Shown here: positions 16,440-24,275 of the stretch, in pieces
How positions within the stretch are numbered: position 1 is the stretch's first letter
How the letters are laid out: every line of letters begins with the position of its first letter
DNA from: Rikenella microfusus DSM 15922
GTDB taxonomy: Bacteria; Bacteroidota; Bacteroidia; Bacteroidales; Rikenellaceae
Length of the DNA: 64,000 nucleotides
Assembly: GCF_000427365.1 (NCBI RefSeq)
Contig: NZ_KE386488.1
Span: 62,001 to 126,000, forward strand
Reading direction: 5' to 3'
Notes under the pieces: model-generated
Told to the model about the DNA's origin: nothing
The model's input: only the letters and a program-made list of their open reading frames with translations
The model's database searches: none
Program-made: the position numbers and the translations under genes

Positions 16440-16836
16440 TATGTTCATTTGTGTGCGGACCGCTTTTCCGCCCCATTTTCTTTTTTCGGGCGCCCCTGCG
16501 CCCCCTCGGGGGCGCCCGGCGTGCCTTACGGAACGCGCTACTCGTTCACCGCCTCATGCGGCGTCCCCGCTAAAGCGGGCCTGCCGCAAACGCGAAAACT
16601 CATTTTTAAGACGGTGCCCGCGGCAATCCTGAAAATTCCGCTTACGCGAAATTTCCATTATTACCCTGCTAACGGGCGGGCACCTTCGCAACAGAAAACA
16701 ACTGCGCTCCCGCGCGGGGGCGTGTGCCCACGCTGGGCAAGCGGCCCGCGCAGTGAAACAAGTGCACGGCAGCTTGCTGACGATGCCTTGCAAGCGCAAG
16801 GAAACCGAAAGTAAACTTCGTTTCGCCGAATCATTT
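16440..16836. repeat. GC-rich palindromic repeat modules between pheA and the aminotransferase
   Basis: This gap inside the aromatic operon contains several nested palindromes, for example CGGGCGCCCCTGCG near 16488 with CGGGGGCGCCCGG near 16506. It also carries the module CCCGCTAAAGCGGGCCTGCC followed by a Lys-like A-rich stretch, a diverged form of the module CCGCCCGCTAACGCGGAAA seen at 21416, 22849, 31969, 51481 and 61030. No protein-coding frame looks real. Confidence 0.5.
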
Positions 16837-17667
16837 TTAAATATGCCTCCCCTTCGTGTACTCCCCATACACGGTCAGGCCGTCGCTCACCGCGCTCATA
16901 TGCATCACCGCTTCGCGGTATTCCCAGACATCCTGAAATTCCATATCCAGGTGGAACAGGTAATGGAACGGGTCGCTCGGCACGGGATAGGATTGCAGTT
17001 TGGTCATGTTGATGTTATACCGTTCCATCGTATTGAGCACGCTCACCAGCGACCCTTTATGGTGCCCTACCTGGAAGAACATCGAGGCTTTGTTGATCGT
17101 ATCGCGGTTCTCGTCCTCTTTGCAGTCTTCGCTCCGGCGCAGCACCATGAAACGGGTGTGGTTGTTGCGGATGGTATTGATTTCCGGCGCGATGACTTTC
17201 AGACCGAACAGCCGGGCGGGCAGTTCGCCGGCGATGGCGGCGGCATTCCTCGCCCCCTGCTCGGCCACGTGCCGGGCGGACAGGGCGGTATCTTCGGTCT
17301 CCACCAGCCGCCAGCCTTTATCGTCGAGATAATCGGCGCACTGAAGCAATGCCATGGGGTGCGACCACACTTCGCGTATGTCTTCCAGTTCCACGTCGGG
17401 CAACACGAGCAGGTTCTGCCTGATTTGCAGGTAAACTTCTCCGACGACTCTCAACCGCCGGTCCTGCAACAGGCCGTAGTTGGGCAGAATGCTGCCGGCG
17501 ATGGAATTCTCGATGGCCATCAGGGCCGTATCGGCGCTCCTCTCTTCCAACGCCCTGACCACGCCGCGAAAGGTGGCGCAGGGTACGATCCGGATCCCTT
17601 CTCCGAAAAATCCTTCGGCGGCGATGTGGTGAAAACACCCTTCGTATCCCTGTATGGCGACTCTCAT
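16837..17667 (-). CDS. pheA: Prephenate dehydratase with ACT domain
   Basis: The protein (276 residues from the ATG at 17667; another ATG lies three codons upstream at 17676) carries the dehydratase domain (MRVAIQGYEGCFHHIAAEGF, MAIENSIAGSILPNYGLL, and NNHTRFMVL with the catalytic TRF, about residue 170). An ACT domain follows (about 195-270; KGSLVSVLNTMERYNINMTK). It converts prephenate to phenylpyruvate. The ESRP motif of many Phe-regulated dehydratases is replaced by LQSYP. Variation here is usual in Bacteroidota, so feedback behaviour cannot be read off. It is the first structural gene of the aromatic operon, downstream of the leader at 18208-18312 and repeat R3. Confidence 0.94.
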   Translation of the reverse strand: MRVAIQGYEGCFHHIAAEGFFGEGIRIVPCATFRGVVRALEERSADTALMAIENSIAGSILPNYGLLQDRRLRVVGEVYLQIRQNLLVLPDVELEDIREVWSHPMALLQCADYLDDKGWRLVETEDTALSARHVAEQGARNAAAIAGELPARLFGLKVIAPEINTIRNNHTRFMVLRRSEDCKEDENRDTINKASMFFQVGHHKGSLVSVLNTMERYNINMTKLQSYPVPSDPFHYLFHLDMEFQDVWEYREAVMHMSAVSDGLTVYGEYTKGRHI

Positions 17668-17690
17668 TGACTGCATCTTCTATTTTTATT

Positions 17691-18134
17691 GGTTCGTTTA
17701 TCTGTAACGTTCAGGGTAGATTTTTCTTTGAAAAGAAAACCCTAATGAGCCGAAGCAAGGAGGAACGCGAAGACAACCGTGCACGCTTCGGGTCCTGGAA
17801 TGCTGTTCGTCCGAAACGACGGCCTGCACCTAAACTTGAGGTTCGGCCTGTCGCCCTCCCCCCGTGGCGCGAAGCGCCAGGGCGACAAGGCCGGCGGTTC
17901 TGCGAACCGCAAAATAACGGGCTGTCGTTCCAACCGAAAATCCTGAAGGAAAAGAGTATCTGCCAAACTCAGGAGATGCGATCTCGAAAAGTTCGGCTTC
18001 GCCTTTTCTCGGCGCCTCGGCCATCCGAACGAGTTCGATGGCGCTCGGCTGCTGCGTCGGTTTTCTGGTTTTCTTTGTTCACAAAGAGAACAGTACCCTC
18101 AAACCTCAACTATACGAATAAACGAACGGTTAAA
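17691..18134. repeat. Repeat element R3 (family 1), between the attenuator and pheA
   Basis: The left end is GGTTCGTTTATC (17691) and the right end is AATAAACGAACGGTTAAAAA (18115-18134). Internal hairpins are TTTTCTTTGAAAAGAAAA near 17727 and CTTTGTTCACAAAG near 18080. The core is the reverse complement of the R1 core with about 10-15% mismatch by eye: a run near 17842-17950 matches R1 4205-4320 and 17995-18060 matches R1 4095-4160. Hence R3 is inserted in the opposite orientation to R1. It lies in the transcribed leader of the pheA operon, downstream of the predicted terminator. Confidence 0.78.
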
Positions 18135-18178
18135 AAACAAAAGATCCGGCCTTCCAAGGGAGAAGGCCGGATCTTTGT
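18132..18178 (-). terminator. Attenuator terminator of the aromatic operon
   Basis: On the minus strand AAGATCCGGCCTTC (18175-18162) pairs perfectly with GAAGGCCGGATCTT (18154-18141) around a 7-base loop, and the run TTGTTTTTT follows at once. It lies 33 bases past the leader peptide stop and upstream of pheA, so it would end transcription before the structural genes. The base run ACAAAGATCCG (18178-18168), covering the start of the 5' arm, can pair instead with TCTTTGT (18222-18216) and CGGA (18234-18231) in the end of the leader ORF, a possible antiterminator. Confidence 0.75.
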
Positions 18179-18207
18179 GTATCGAAACGTGTGTTATCTG
18201 CAATTTT

Positions 18208-18312
18208 CTACAAGGACAAAGAAACGTCGGTCCGCTCCGCGAGTGCACAGCAGTAATAATAAAAGGGCGAATAAAAACCCTCCGTTGCCATATGTCCGAA
18301 ATTCCGTTTCAT
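18208..18312 (-). CDS. Aromatic-rich leader peptide of the pheA operon (attenuator)
   Basis: The 34-codon ORF starts at the ATG 18312 and ends TAG at 18208. Residues 13-22 read FYSPFYYYCC: six of eight residues at positions 13-20 are Phe or Tyr, and Phe also occurs at position 5. This is the pattern of leader peptides whose translation senses charged tRNA-Phe and tRNA-Tyr. It lies about 36 bases after a predicted start of transcription, 33 bases before a strong terminator, and upstream of pheA, the aminotransferase, tyrA and DAHP synthase/chorismate mutase, all on the same strand. Stalling at codons 13-20 would free codons 26-33 to form the antiterminator described for 18132-18178. An internal in-frame ATG (codon 8) is an alternative start. 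Function is inferred from sequence only. Confidence 0.72.
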   Translation of the reverse strand: MKRNFGHMATEGFYSPFYYYCCALAERTDVSLSL

Positions 18313-18354
18313 CTTCTTGTATCTCGCGTCCCCGATCCTTCGGAAACGACCCTG

Positions 18355-18384
18355 CAAATATAGGCTTTTTTTTAAAGCCGCAAC
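18355..18384 (-). promoter_or_regulatory. Promoter candidate of the aromatic operon
   Basis: The minus strand reads TATATTTG (18362-18355), a full TAnnTTTG -7 box. GTTG (18384-18381) lies 18 bases upstream as the -33 element. Initiation would be near 18348, giving a leader transcript of about 215 bases up to the terminator run. Confidence 0.6.
18364..18380 (-). terminator. Terminator-like palindrome after the lytic transglycosylase gene
   Basis: GGCTTT and AAAGCC flank a T-rich centre on plus (18364-18380), 10 bases past the stop of the transglycosylase gene. On the minus strand the run after the stem is short, so this is a modest candidate; it overlaps the spacer of the aromatic promoter. 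Confidence 0.35.
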
Positions 18385-18390
18385 ACTTTT

Positions 18391-19068
18391 TCAGATATAA
18401 TTTTCGCAGTACTCCGAATATCGGGCCATCACCTTATCGACAAACCCGATCGTTTCGCCGCTGTTAAAAGCACCGTGGCGCACCGCCTCGTCGTCCGCCC
18501 ATTCCGGCGTCCCTTTCAGGGCCACGAAGCGGCTCAACTGCTCCCACGAATTGTGGTTCGCCCCGTGTTTGACAGCCAGACGGCGGGCATCGATGATATG
18601 CCCCATGCCGGCATTATAGCAAGCCAGTACGATACGGATTCTGTCCTCCTCGGAAGTGGCATCGCCGAAACGCAACGTACCCTCGATTTTTTTGATGAGC
18701 TTGACCGCCGTAGCGATATTGGTTCTCGGATCGCTGATCCGATCGATCGGCACGCCGAACTCACGGGCCACGCTGTTCATCACCTGCATCAGTCCCTGCG
18801 CCCCCCGGCGGGAACGCGCATCGGGATCGAAACGGGACTCCTGATAAGCGATCGCCGCCAGCAACCGCCAGTCCATCCCCTCCTCATGCGCCACCTGGCG
18901 CATGATCGGATCGAAAGGCGAAATCTGCCCCCGACTGGCGATCTCCAGCTCGCGGGCCGTCGGCGCCACCGAGACGACCGCTCGCTTACCGTTATGGGTA
19001 CAGCCCGTGAAAGTAAAATCCGAAATCAGCAGTAATGCAAAAACAAAAACGACTTTTTTAAGGTTCAT
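18391..19068 (-). CDS. Lytic transglycosylase lipoprotein (SLT domain, MltF-like)
   Basis: From the ATG at 19068 the product has 225 residues, beginning with a lipoprotein signal (MNLKKVVFVFALLLISDFTF, then TGC as the lipobox Cys). An ATG nine codons upstream gives a poorer signal sequence. The SLT goose-lysozyme-type domain spans about residues 55-200. AYQESRFDPDARSRRGAQGL contains the catalytic Glu, followed by MQVMNSVAREFGV and VLACYNAGMGHI. Such enzymes cleave peptidoglycan to 1,6-anhydromuropeptides at the envelope. The extracellular-binding domain of MltF is missing, so this is a short form. It lies 46 bases downstream of the porin gene, probably in one transcript. Confidence 0.88.
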   Translation of the reverse strand: MNLKKVVFVFALLLISDFTFTGCTHNGKRAVVSVAPTARELEIASRGQISPFDPIMRQVAHEEGMDWRLLAAIAYQESRFDPDARSRRGAQGLMQVMNSVAREFGVPIDRISDPRTNIATAVKLIKKIEGTLRFGDATSEEDRIRIVLACYNAGMGHIIDARRLAVKHGANHNSWEQLSRFVALKGTPEWADDEAVRHGAFNSGETIGFVDKVMARYSEYCENYI

Positions 19069-19113
19069 AAATCGGTCTTTGGTCGGGCGAGTCATCCCAT
19101 GCCATGCGAGCCG

Positions 19114-21216
19114 TTAGTCGTAGAACGCCCACGACAGCCCGATCTTGAACATCATCCGGTTCTGCGGATAATCGACCACCTCGAAATAGCGGTTGCCGCC
19201 GAACAGGTTGCAGTTCCAGTGCTGCAATTTGAGCAGCAGCCTCAGCCTTTTCCACTTCGCCGACACGAAAGCGTCCATCGAAGGGTAGTTGCCTAGTTTG
19301 ACCCGATCCTGCGTGTAGAACTGCCCGATCGCCGGATCGTAGGCATAGGCATAATATTCGGTATTATACCGCCCGTCCAGGCCGATTTGCATGTACAACA
19401 CGTTCTTGACCACATTGAAGCCGAAGAAATAGGATAGGTCGGCGCTGAGCAGAGGCACCGGAGCGACTGTCTGGTCCGAACTCCATTGCATGAGCACCCT
19501 GTGATTCAAGTGAAATCCGCCCAGGCGGAAATCCTTGCGCAGATAAAGTCCCATCACGCTGAGCATATCGCCGTACTGCTGCGGGACCACGTCCGGACCG
19601 TAATAGACTTTGTCTTGGGTCAGTTCGTAGCTCCCCCCCAGTTCCAGTCCCGCATCGGGGACCCGGAATGCCGCCTGAATGAGCGTAGTCTTCTCTTTCG
19701 AGAAGTTGTTCGACCATGCGTAATGGTTCGAGAAGTAGTTCTGCTGCCAGAAATCCGGCTCGCGCAGCGTGAAGCGCACCGAAGCGTCCAAAGTCAGCGG
19801 CTTATCCTTGATATAAGCCGAGAGCGACAGCCTGCCGCCCAGGTCGAAATCCCCGCTCCGGTACCCGATCATGTACAGTTTGGCATCGGCCGACCACTGG
19901 AGATAGCGGCTCACGGCCCCTTCCAGCTTTCCGTACGCATAGATCGAATTCTTGCTCTGTTTCCCGCCCTTGCCGTACAGTCCCTGATAGTTGTCCGGCA
20001 CATAATAGTAATAGCTGTTGTGCTCGTCGCCGATGCCTGCCGTCACCAGCCCCAGCGCCCCGTTCCGGTTGTACGGCTGGAGCTGCATGAAAAACTTGAC
20101 GTCCATCATCGACTGACGTATCGAATCGCGCGTCCCCTCGGGGCTGATATAGAAATGCTCGTAGAACGGTTCCTTTTCATCCTCGGCTCCCGTGGGAGCG
20201 GTCAGCGCGTCCGAATAGATCTTCTTGAAACTGGTATATTGGAACGACTGCCCGATAAAGACGGTCGGAATCTTCGACAAAGTCAGATCGTCCGACACCC
20301 GCTGCCGGCGCAGGGGAATCCCGTAGGACTGCGTCCAATAGAACGTATTGCCTTTGTACAGGTTCCGCGCGTCGGCCGACGCGTCGAGCCGCACGGGAAT
20401 ATTGTCGGTCATGTCCATCACCGTGTCGGTAATGTCGCGCATATCCTCGATCCCGCCGTTCTCCTGAATGTCGCCCACGTTGTATATATAGCCGCCGTGT
20501 ATCGCGTAACGCTTGCCGGTATGAGCGAAATTGGCCGAAAAATAGCGGTCGAGCGCCTTCTGCCGCTCGTACTGTCCTTTCATCCCGTCCGAATTGTAAT
20601 CCAGGTTGAACGAACTGGAAGGCGATATGTTCTGCGAGATCACGGCATGGAACAACTGTTCCTCTTTGGCCCGCTGACCGGACATCTGGTATGAAATATT
20701 GGTATATGGCATCCGGGCGTTGTAGAACAAAATCCGTTCCGGAGTCATCAGGTACGAAGCCCAGGCCTGTACGAACGAAAAATTGCGGAACCGGGGCCGC
20801 TGGAAATAGTCGAGCGGGATGCTCGCACCGCCCAGGTTGCCGAGACTCGCGCTCCCCACGCCCTGCTGCATGAACGGATAATCGCGCTGGAAATTCGCGA
20901 TGGAGGTATCCATGTCCTGCAGGGCGATATTGTTGTTATCCATCGAGACTTTCCACGAGAATATGCGCCGCGCTCGGGTCGAATCGTCGAAGTAGAACGA
21001 TTCGAGCGGTTTTTTGGGACGCCGGGCTTTGTCGATGGTATCGCGTTCGATCATCTGGCTGGGCAGCAGGCCGGACGAATTGTCCGAACTGTTGTCTACC
21101 GGATAACGGATGATGGTACTGCCGTTATTCTGCCCCATCCCGGCCAGGGGCAGGATAGCCAGCACGGCAGCCGCCAGGCTGCGCCACAGATATGTCCTTG
21201 CCGGGATGTATCCCAT
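19114..21216 (-). CDS. Putative outer-membrane porin (Porin_10 family)
   Basis: The 700-residue protein starts with a signal peptide (MGYIPARTYLWRSLAAAVLAILPLAGMGQ). It has the features of Bacteroidota Porin_10 proteins: a proline/lysine-rich start of the mature chain (RRPKKPLESFYFDD), a LGNLGGASIPLDYFQRP segment and FYNARMPYTNISYQMSG. A long run of amphipathic beta strands rich in Tyr/Phe/Asn follows, ending with an aromatic residue close to the C-terminus (GLSWAFYD). It likely forms a large beta-barrel for diffusion across the outer membrane; its substrates are unknown. It is upstream of the lytic transglycosylase and downstream of repeat R4. Confidence 0.85.
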   Translation of the reverse strand: MGYIPARTYLWRSLAAAVLAILPLAGMGQNNGSTIIRYPVDNSSDNSSGLLPSQMIERDTIDKARRPKKPLESFYFDDSTRARRIFSWKVSMDNNNIALQDMDTSIANFQRDYPFMQQGVGSASLGNLGGASIPLDYFQRPRFRNFSFVQAWASYLMTPERILFYNARMPYTNISYQMSGQRAKEEQLFHAVISQNISPSSSFNLDYNSDGMKGQYERQKALDRYFSANFAHTGKRYAIHGGYIYNVGDIQENGGIEDMRDITDTVMDMTDNIPVRLDASADARNLYKGNTFYWTQSYGIPLRRQRVSDDLTLSKIPTVFIGQSFQYTSFKKIYSDALTAPTGAEDEKEPFYEHFYISPEGTRDSIRQSMMDVKFFMQLQPYNRNGALGLVTAGIGDEHNSYYYYVPDNYQGLYGKGGKQSKNSIYAYGKLEGAVSRYLQWSADAKLYMIGYRSGDFDLGGRLSLSAYIKDKPLTLDASVRFTLREPDFWQQNYFSNHYAWSNNFSKEKTTLIQAAFRVPDAGLELGGSYELTQDKVYYGPDVVPQQYGDMLSVMGLYLRKDFRLGGFHLNHRVLMQWSSDQTVAPVPLLSADLSYFFGFNVVKNVLYMQIGLDGRYNTEYYAYAYDPAIGQFYTQDRVKLGNYPSMDAFVSAKWKRLRLLLKLQHWNCNLFGGNRYFEVVDYPQNRMMFKIGLSWAFYD

Positions 21217-21230
21217 CGGGAGGTGTTTTG

Positions 21231-21525
21231 GGTTCGTTTATTTGCACTATGCCGCCTGGTACCATTCTTCACTTTCAAGGAAAGAACCAAAGAAACTTTC
21301 CAGGAGTCGCCTTTAGGGTGGCCACGCTGTAATTACCCTTTTCGGGTCGGGCGCCCGGGATGACCGCTCCGAGTTTACGAGGATTACGGGCCTCCCGTGG
21401 GGAGGCGTCCGGCCCGCCCGCTAACGCGGAAACAAATTGAACATTCGCGAAAGTCTTCGGCGGAACTTTTGTTCACAAAGCGACAGTGCAGCGCGGGTAC
21501 GGACAAATAAACGAACGGTTAAAAA
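21231..21525. repeat. Repeat element R4 (family 1)
   Basis: The left end is GGTTCGTTTATTTG (21231) and the right end is CAAATAAACGAACGGTTAAAAA (about 21503-21524). A diverged left hairpin (CACTTTCAAGGAAAG) is followed by AACCAAAGAAACTTTCC, matching R2. The core includes a copy of the short module GCCCGCCCGCTAACGCGGAAA near 21414 preceded by the palindromic CCTCCCGTGGGGAGG. It occupies the gap between the porin gene and pssA; I see no coding frame in it. Confidence 0.75.
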
Positions 21526-21572
21526 CGGGTCAAAGGTACATAAATTTCCCTAAATCCACATTCATCAAATTA

Positions 21573-22328
21573 TCAACCCTTTACGCACTTCCGACAAATC
21601 ACCGCCCGTCCGGTGGAGATCACGATATAGGCCAGAATAATCATTACCGGTGCCGCCAGCCCCAGCCAAACGATGAAAATAACGGAAAGAAACAGAAAAA
21701 CGTATCTGAGTTTGTTTTTCTTCCATCCGAAAGTTTTGAACTTGAGCGAAAACATCGGCATATCGCACACCAACAATGCCGAAAAGACCGCCGTAAGAGG
21801 CAACAACACCGCGGGATGAGCCAGCAGGTTCCACCCCTCCGACGGCATCGATGCCCATCCTCCTTCCGCACCGTTTCCCTGCACGAAAAGCATCGGCAAC
21901 GATACGAAGAACAAAGCGCAGGCTGGTGTCGGCAATCCCCGGAACTCTTCCGTCTGCCGTTCGTCGATATTAAACTTAGCCAATCGCAGCGCCGAAAACG
22001 CAGCGATCAGGAAGCCTCCGTACGCCAGCCACGACACCCCGTATCCGGCTTCCCCGGCCGCCATCGACAGCATGAAAACGACCGTCGCGGGCACGACGCC
22101 GAAACTGACCATATCGGCCAACGAATCCAACTCCTTGCCGATCGGCGAGCTGACGTGCAGCATACGCGCCGCGAAACCGTCGAAAAAATCGAATACCGCC
22201 GCGGCGATCACCAACCAGAAAGCTGCCTGAAAATCGGCCCGGAGAAACAACGCCGAAACGGCCGCGCAACCGGACAGCAGGTTACATAATGTCAATACAT
22301 TGGGAATAAACGCGATCACTGTTTTCAT
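21573..22328 (-). CDS. pssA: CDP-diacylglycerol-serine O-phosphatidyltransferase
   Basis: The 251-residue integral membrane protein begins MKTVIAFIPNVLTLCNLLSG (start 22328; the open frame upstream is not protein-like). The CDP-alcohol phosphotransferase signature spans residues 50-72: DGFAAR, eight residues, G, three residues, D, three residues, D. It makes phosphatidylserine from CDP-diacylglycerol and serine, the first step to phosphatidylethanolamine, in the inner membrane. Several hydrophobic segments follow (about 75-245). psd is not adjacent here. The gene lies between repeat R4 and a long mosaic repeat region. Confidence 0.93.
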   Translation of the reverse strand: MKTVIAFIPNVLTLCNLLSGCAAVSALFLRADFQAAFWLVIAAAVFDFFDGFAARMLHVSSPIGKELDSLADMVSFGVVPATVVFMLSMAAGEAGYGVSWLAYGGFLIAAFSALRLAKFNIDERQTEEFRGLPTPACALFFVSLPMLFVQGNGAEGGWASMPSEGWNLLAHPAVLLPLTAVFSALLVCDMPMFSLKFKTFGWKKNKLRYVFLFLSVIFIVWLGLAAPVMIILAYIVISTGRAVICRKCVKG

Positions 22329-22599
22329 CGTCATTCGGGATATGGGGTTTCCGTTCCGTGAACGACAAATGTACATATTTTCCCCGGAACGCTCTTTCGA
22401 CAGGGGGCTTCCGCACGATTCTTCCGGTGAGCGACGCGGCCAGACACCGATCCGATCCGGAAAATCATACGCTTGCCACCGGAGTCCCGGGTTACGGTTC
22501 GTCAAAATAATCCCGGTCGGATACCGATCGGCACCCGATACCCATAGCTTTCGACGGCTTCGAATCCCCTCCTGCAAATTAAATCGCCTTTTTGTACAA

Positions 22600-22870
22600 A
22601 GGCGCCTCCCATGGCAAGATTCCTCCGCAGAAAACCCTATGATTAATCATATCCGCCGGAGCCAGCGGGGCCGCAACTGCGCGGTGCTTATTGCAGCCTT
22701 ACGCCGGGAGTGGCTTCGGGCTGACATCGGGAGAGCTTTATATAAAATCGTACGGTTAGTTGCAAAAATCGGACGCCCGGGAGCGGTCGCAACTTTCGGC
22801 GCGCTGAGCGACGTGTTGCGGGCCTCCCGTGGGGAGGTGTCCGGCCCGCCCGCTAACGCGGAAATTTAGT
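22600..22870. repeat. Mosaic of short palindromic repeat modules upstream of family-2 copy A
   Basis: The interval 22329-22599 holds nothing I recognise. From about 22650 there are recurrent modules: GGAGCCAGCGGGGCCGCAAC (also at 32288 and 40480); GGGCTGACATCGGGAGAGCT followed by TTATATAAAATCGTAC (also at 33825 and, reversed, at 40440); the unit CGGACGCCCGGGAGCGGTCG followed by CAACTTTCGGCGCG (also at 31892); and CCTCCCGTGGGGAGG followed by CCCGCCCGCTAACGCGG (also at 21390, 31945 and 61010). Their order is partly conserved with 31890-31990, so A and B copies of family 2 share upstream sequence. Confidence 0.65.
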
Positions 22871-23133
22871 TTTAACCATACGGTTAATCGTCTGCCTTTC
22901 GCCGACAGGAGTTTATCTTTCTTTGCCCGCTTATGCTGCGAGGGCCTCGACTTCTCCGGACGCCTCATCCCGGCGGGGCACTTCCTTTCTTGCGCGACCA
23001 AGAAAGAAAGCAAAGAAGTCGCCGGGAATGCGATTCCCCGCTCTCGACTCCCGTCGAATCGGGAAATCGCACATTCCCGGGTCAGCAGCCTCTGCTCGCA
23101 TGAAGTACAGGATAAGAAACCGATATTTAAACC
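22871..23133. repeat. Family-2 repeat, copy A
   Basis: This 263-base unit is nearly identical to copy B (31991-32254) and diverged but clearly related to the reverse-oriented copies C (50980-51195) and D (60728-60937). It contains a 12-bp hairpin at 22981-23010 (CTTCCTTTCTTG, loop CGCGAC, CAAGAAAGAAAG), followed by CAAAGAAGTCGCCGGGAATG. A second long stem pairs GGGAATG-CGATT with AATCGCACATTCCC about 55 bases on, with an inner TCGAC/GTCGA hairpin. It lies upstream of the beta-barrel gene at 23276. Confidence 0.8.
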
Positions 23134-23217
23134 TGCTGTTAAAAATAAATTCCGCACCAGAGCGCGTGATACCCGATCCGGACGAATAAAAAATAGCGGC
23201 TATTCCCGAAAAAAACG

Positions 23218-23225
23218 TATATTTG
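23218..23225 (+). promoter_or_regulatory. -7 promoter box for the beta-barrel gene
   Basis: TATATTTG matches the TAnnTTTG box of Bacteroidota, 50 bases before the start at 23276. No clear TTTG is seen at the -33 distance. Confidence 0.45.
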
Positions 23226-23275
23226 TTCAACGTCCGAAACGAAAACCGGCCGGCGGCCTTCAAAATACGAATCCC

Positions 23276-24151
23276 ATGAAAAGAACATCTTTCGTCATCC
23301 CGTCACTGGCACTGACACTGGCCACGGTTCTGCCCGCGACGGCACAGGTAACGGAAACCGGAACGACGGCCACCGTCGTGACCGAAAACGACACGATCGT
23401 CGTCCGTAAAGTGGGTTTTCCGACGGAAACCGAACGTAACCCTGCCTATGCGAATAACAGTCCGGAAACGTATAACCGCTCTTCACGACTTCCGAAACGT
23501 TGGAAATGGCACGGCGGCCATTGGGCCGGGGTCGGTATCTACTACAACGGCCTGGTCAGGAACCTCGGCAGCCTCGGCCTGCCCGCAGGAGCCGAGTACA
23601 TGCGCCAGACCCCGAAATCGATCGGCGTGAACGTCAATTTCGCGGACCTGACCCTCGTATCCAACCGTCACTTCGGCCTGATTACCGGTCTTGGTCTGGA
23701 AATCAACAACTTCCGTTTCGACCGGAATATATCTCTGGCCCAGGACGCCGGCGGATATATCGTACCCGATTACAGCTACGAACAGGCAGGTTTCGATGTC
23801 AGGAAATCGAAGCTGACTACCGTATACCTCAATATTCCGCTCTTGGTCGAGTTCCAGTTCGGACGCAGCCGGGAAGGGCGCCGGTGTCCCGGATTCGTCA
23901 ATTTCGGCATGGTCGGCGGCCTGAGGCTTCAGGGACATACCAAAATAAAATACCGCGACGCCGACGGAGACATGCACACGAAAAAACAACACAATGGGCT
24001 GAACCTGCGTAATTTCCATTACGGGGTCGAATGCAATATCGGCTACAAATGGGTAGCCCTTTCGGCACGGTACTATCCCCAGAGCATTTTCGTGTCGGGC
24101 GAAGGACCGAACGTGCAACAGGTCAATATCGGGCTTTCGCTGATGTTCTGA
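23276..24151 (+). CDS. Outer-membrane beta-barrel protein
   Basis: The 291-residue protein starts with a signal peptide (MKRTSFVIPSLALTLATVLP, cleavage after ATAQ). After a polar linker (residues about 25-75) it has alternating strands typical of the small OMP_b-brl/PorT-like barrels: WAGVGIYYNGLVRNLGSL, FADLTLVSNRHFGLITGLGL, KLTTVYLNIPLLVEFQFG, FVNFGMVGGLRLQGHTKIKY and a last strand ending in Phe (VNIGLSLMF). Function is unknown. In Bacteroidota such genes often follow ECF sigma/anti-sigma modules; here one sits two genes before a sigma factor. The start was chosen by the signal peptide; the frame is open upstream through repeat sequence. Confidence 0.8.
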   Translation: MKRTSFVIPSLALTLATVLPATAQVTETGTTATVVTENDTIVVRKVGFPTETERNPAYANNSPETYNRSSRLPKRWKWHGGHWAGVGIYYNGLVRNLGSLGLPAGAEYMRQTPKSIGVNVNFADLTLVSNRHFGLITGLGLEINNFRFDRNISLAQDAGGYIVPDYSYEQAGFDVRKSKLTTVYLNIPLLVEFQFGRSREGRRCPGFVNFGMVGGLRLQGHTKIKYRDADGDMHTKKQHNGLNLRNFHYGVECNIGYKWVALSARYYPQSIFVSGEGPNVQQVNIGLSLMF

Positions 24152-24215
24152 CCCAAAGCGCCGGACTGCGGTTCCGGAGTCGGTTTTTATACTGTCGATT
24201 CACCCGGAAATGTCG

Positions 24216-24223
24216 TATATTTG
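24216..24223 (+). promoter_or_regulatory. -7 promoter box for the glycosyltransferase/sigma factor pair
   Basis: TATATTTG lies 52 bases upstream of the start at 24276, in the 124-base gap after the beta-barrel gene. It would drive the glycosyltransferase and the overlapping ECF sigma factor independently of the upstream gene. Confidence 0.45.
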
Positions 24224-24275
24224 CACGTTGCCGCGAGAAGAGGCACGCTGTCCCGATTCCACCCTGATTCAGTGC

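Noticed and set aside
17667-18467. Long plus-strand frame over R3 and the pheA leader
   Set aside because: It runs through repeat R3, the terminator stem and the antisense of the leader peptide. Fragments such as FSLFTKRTV are translations of the element hairpins and recur in other copies only because the DNA repeats.
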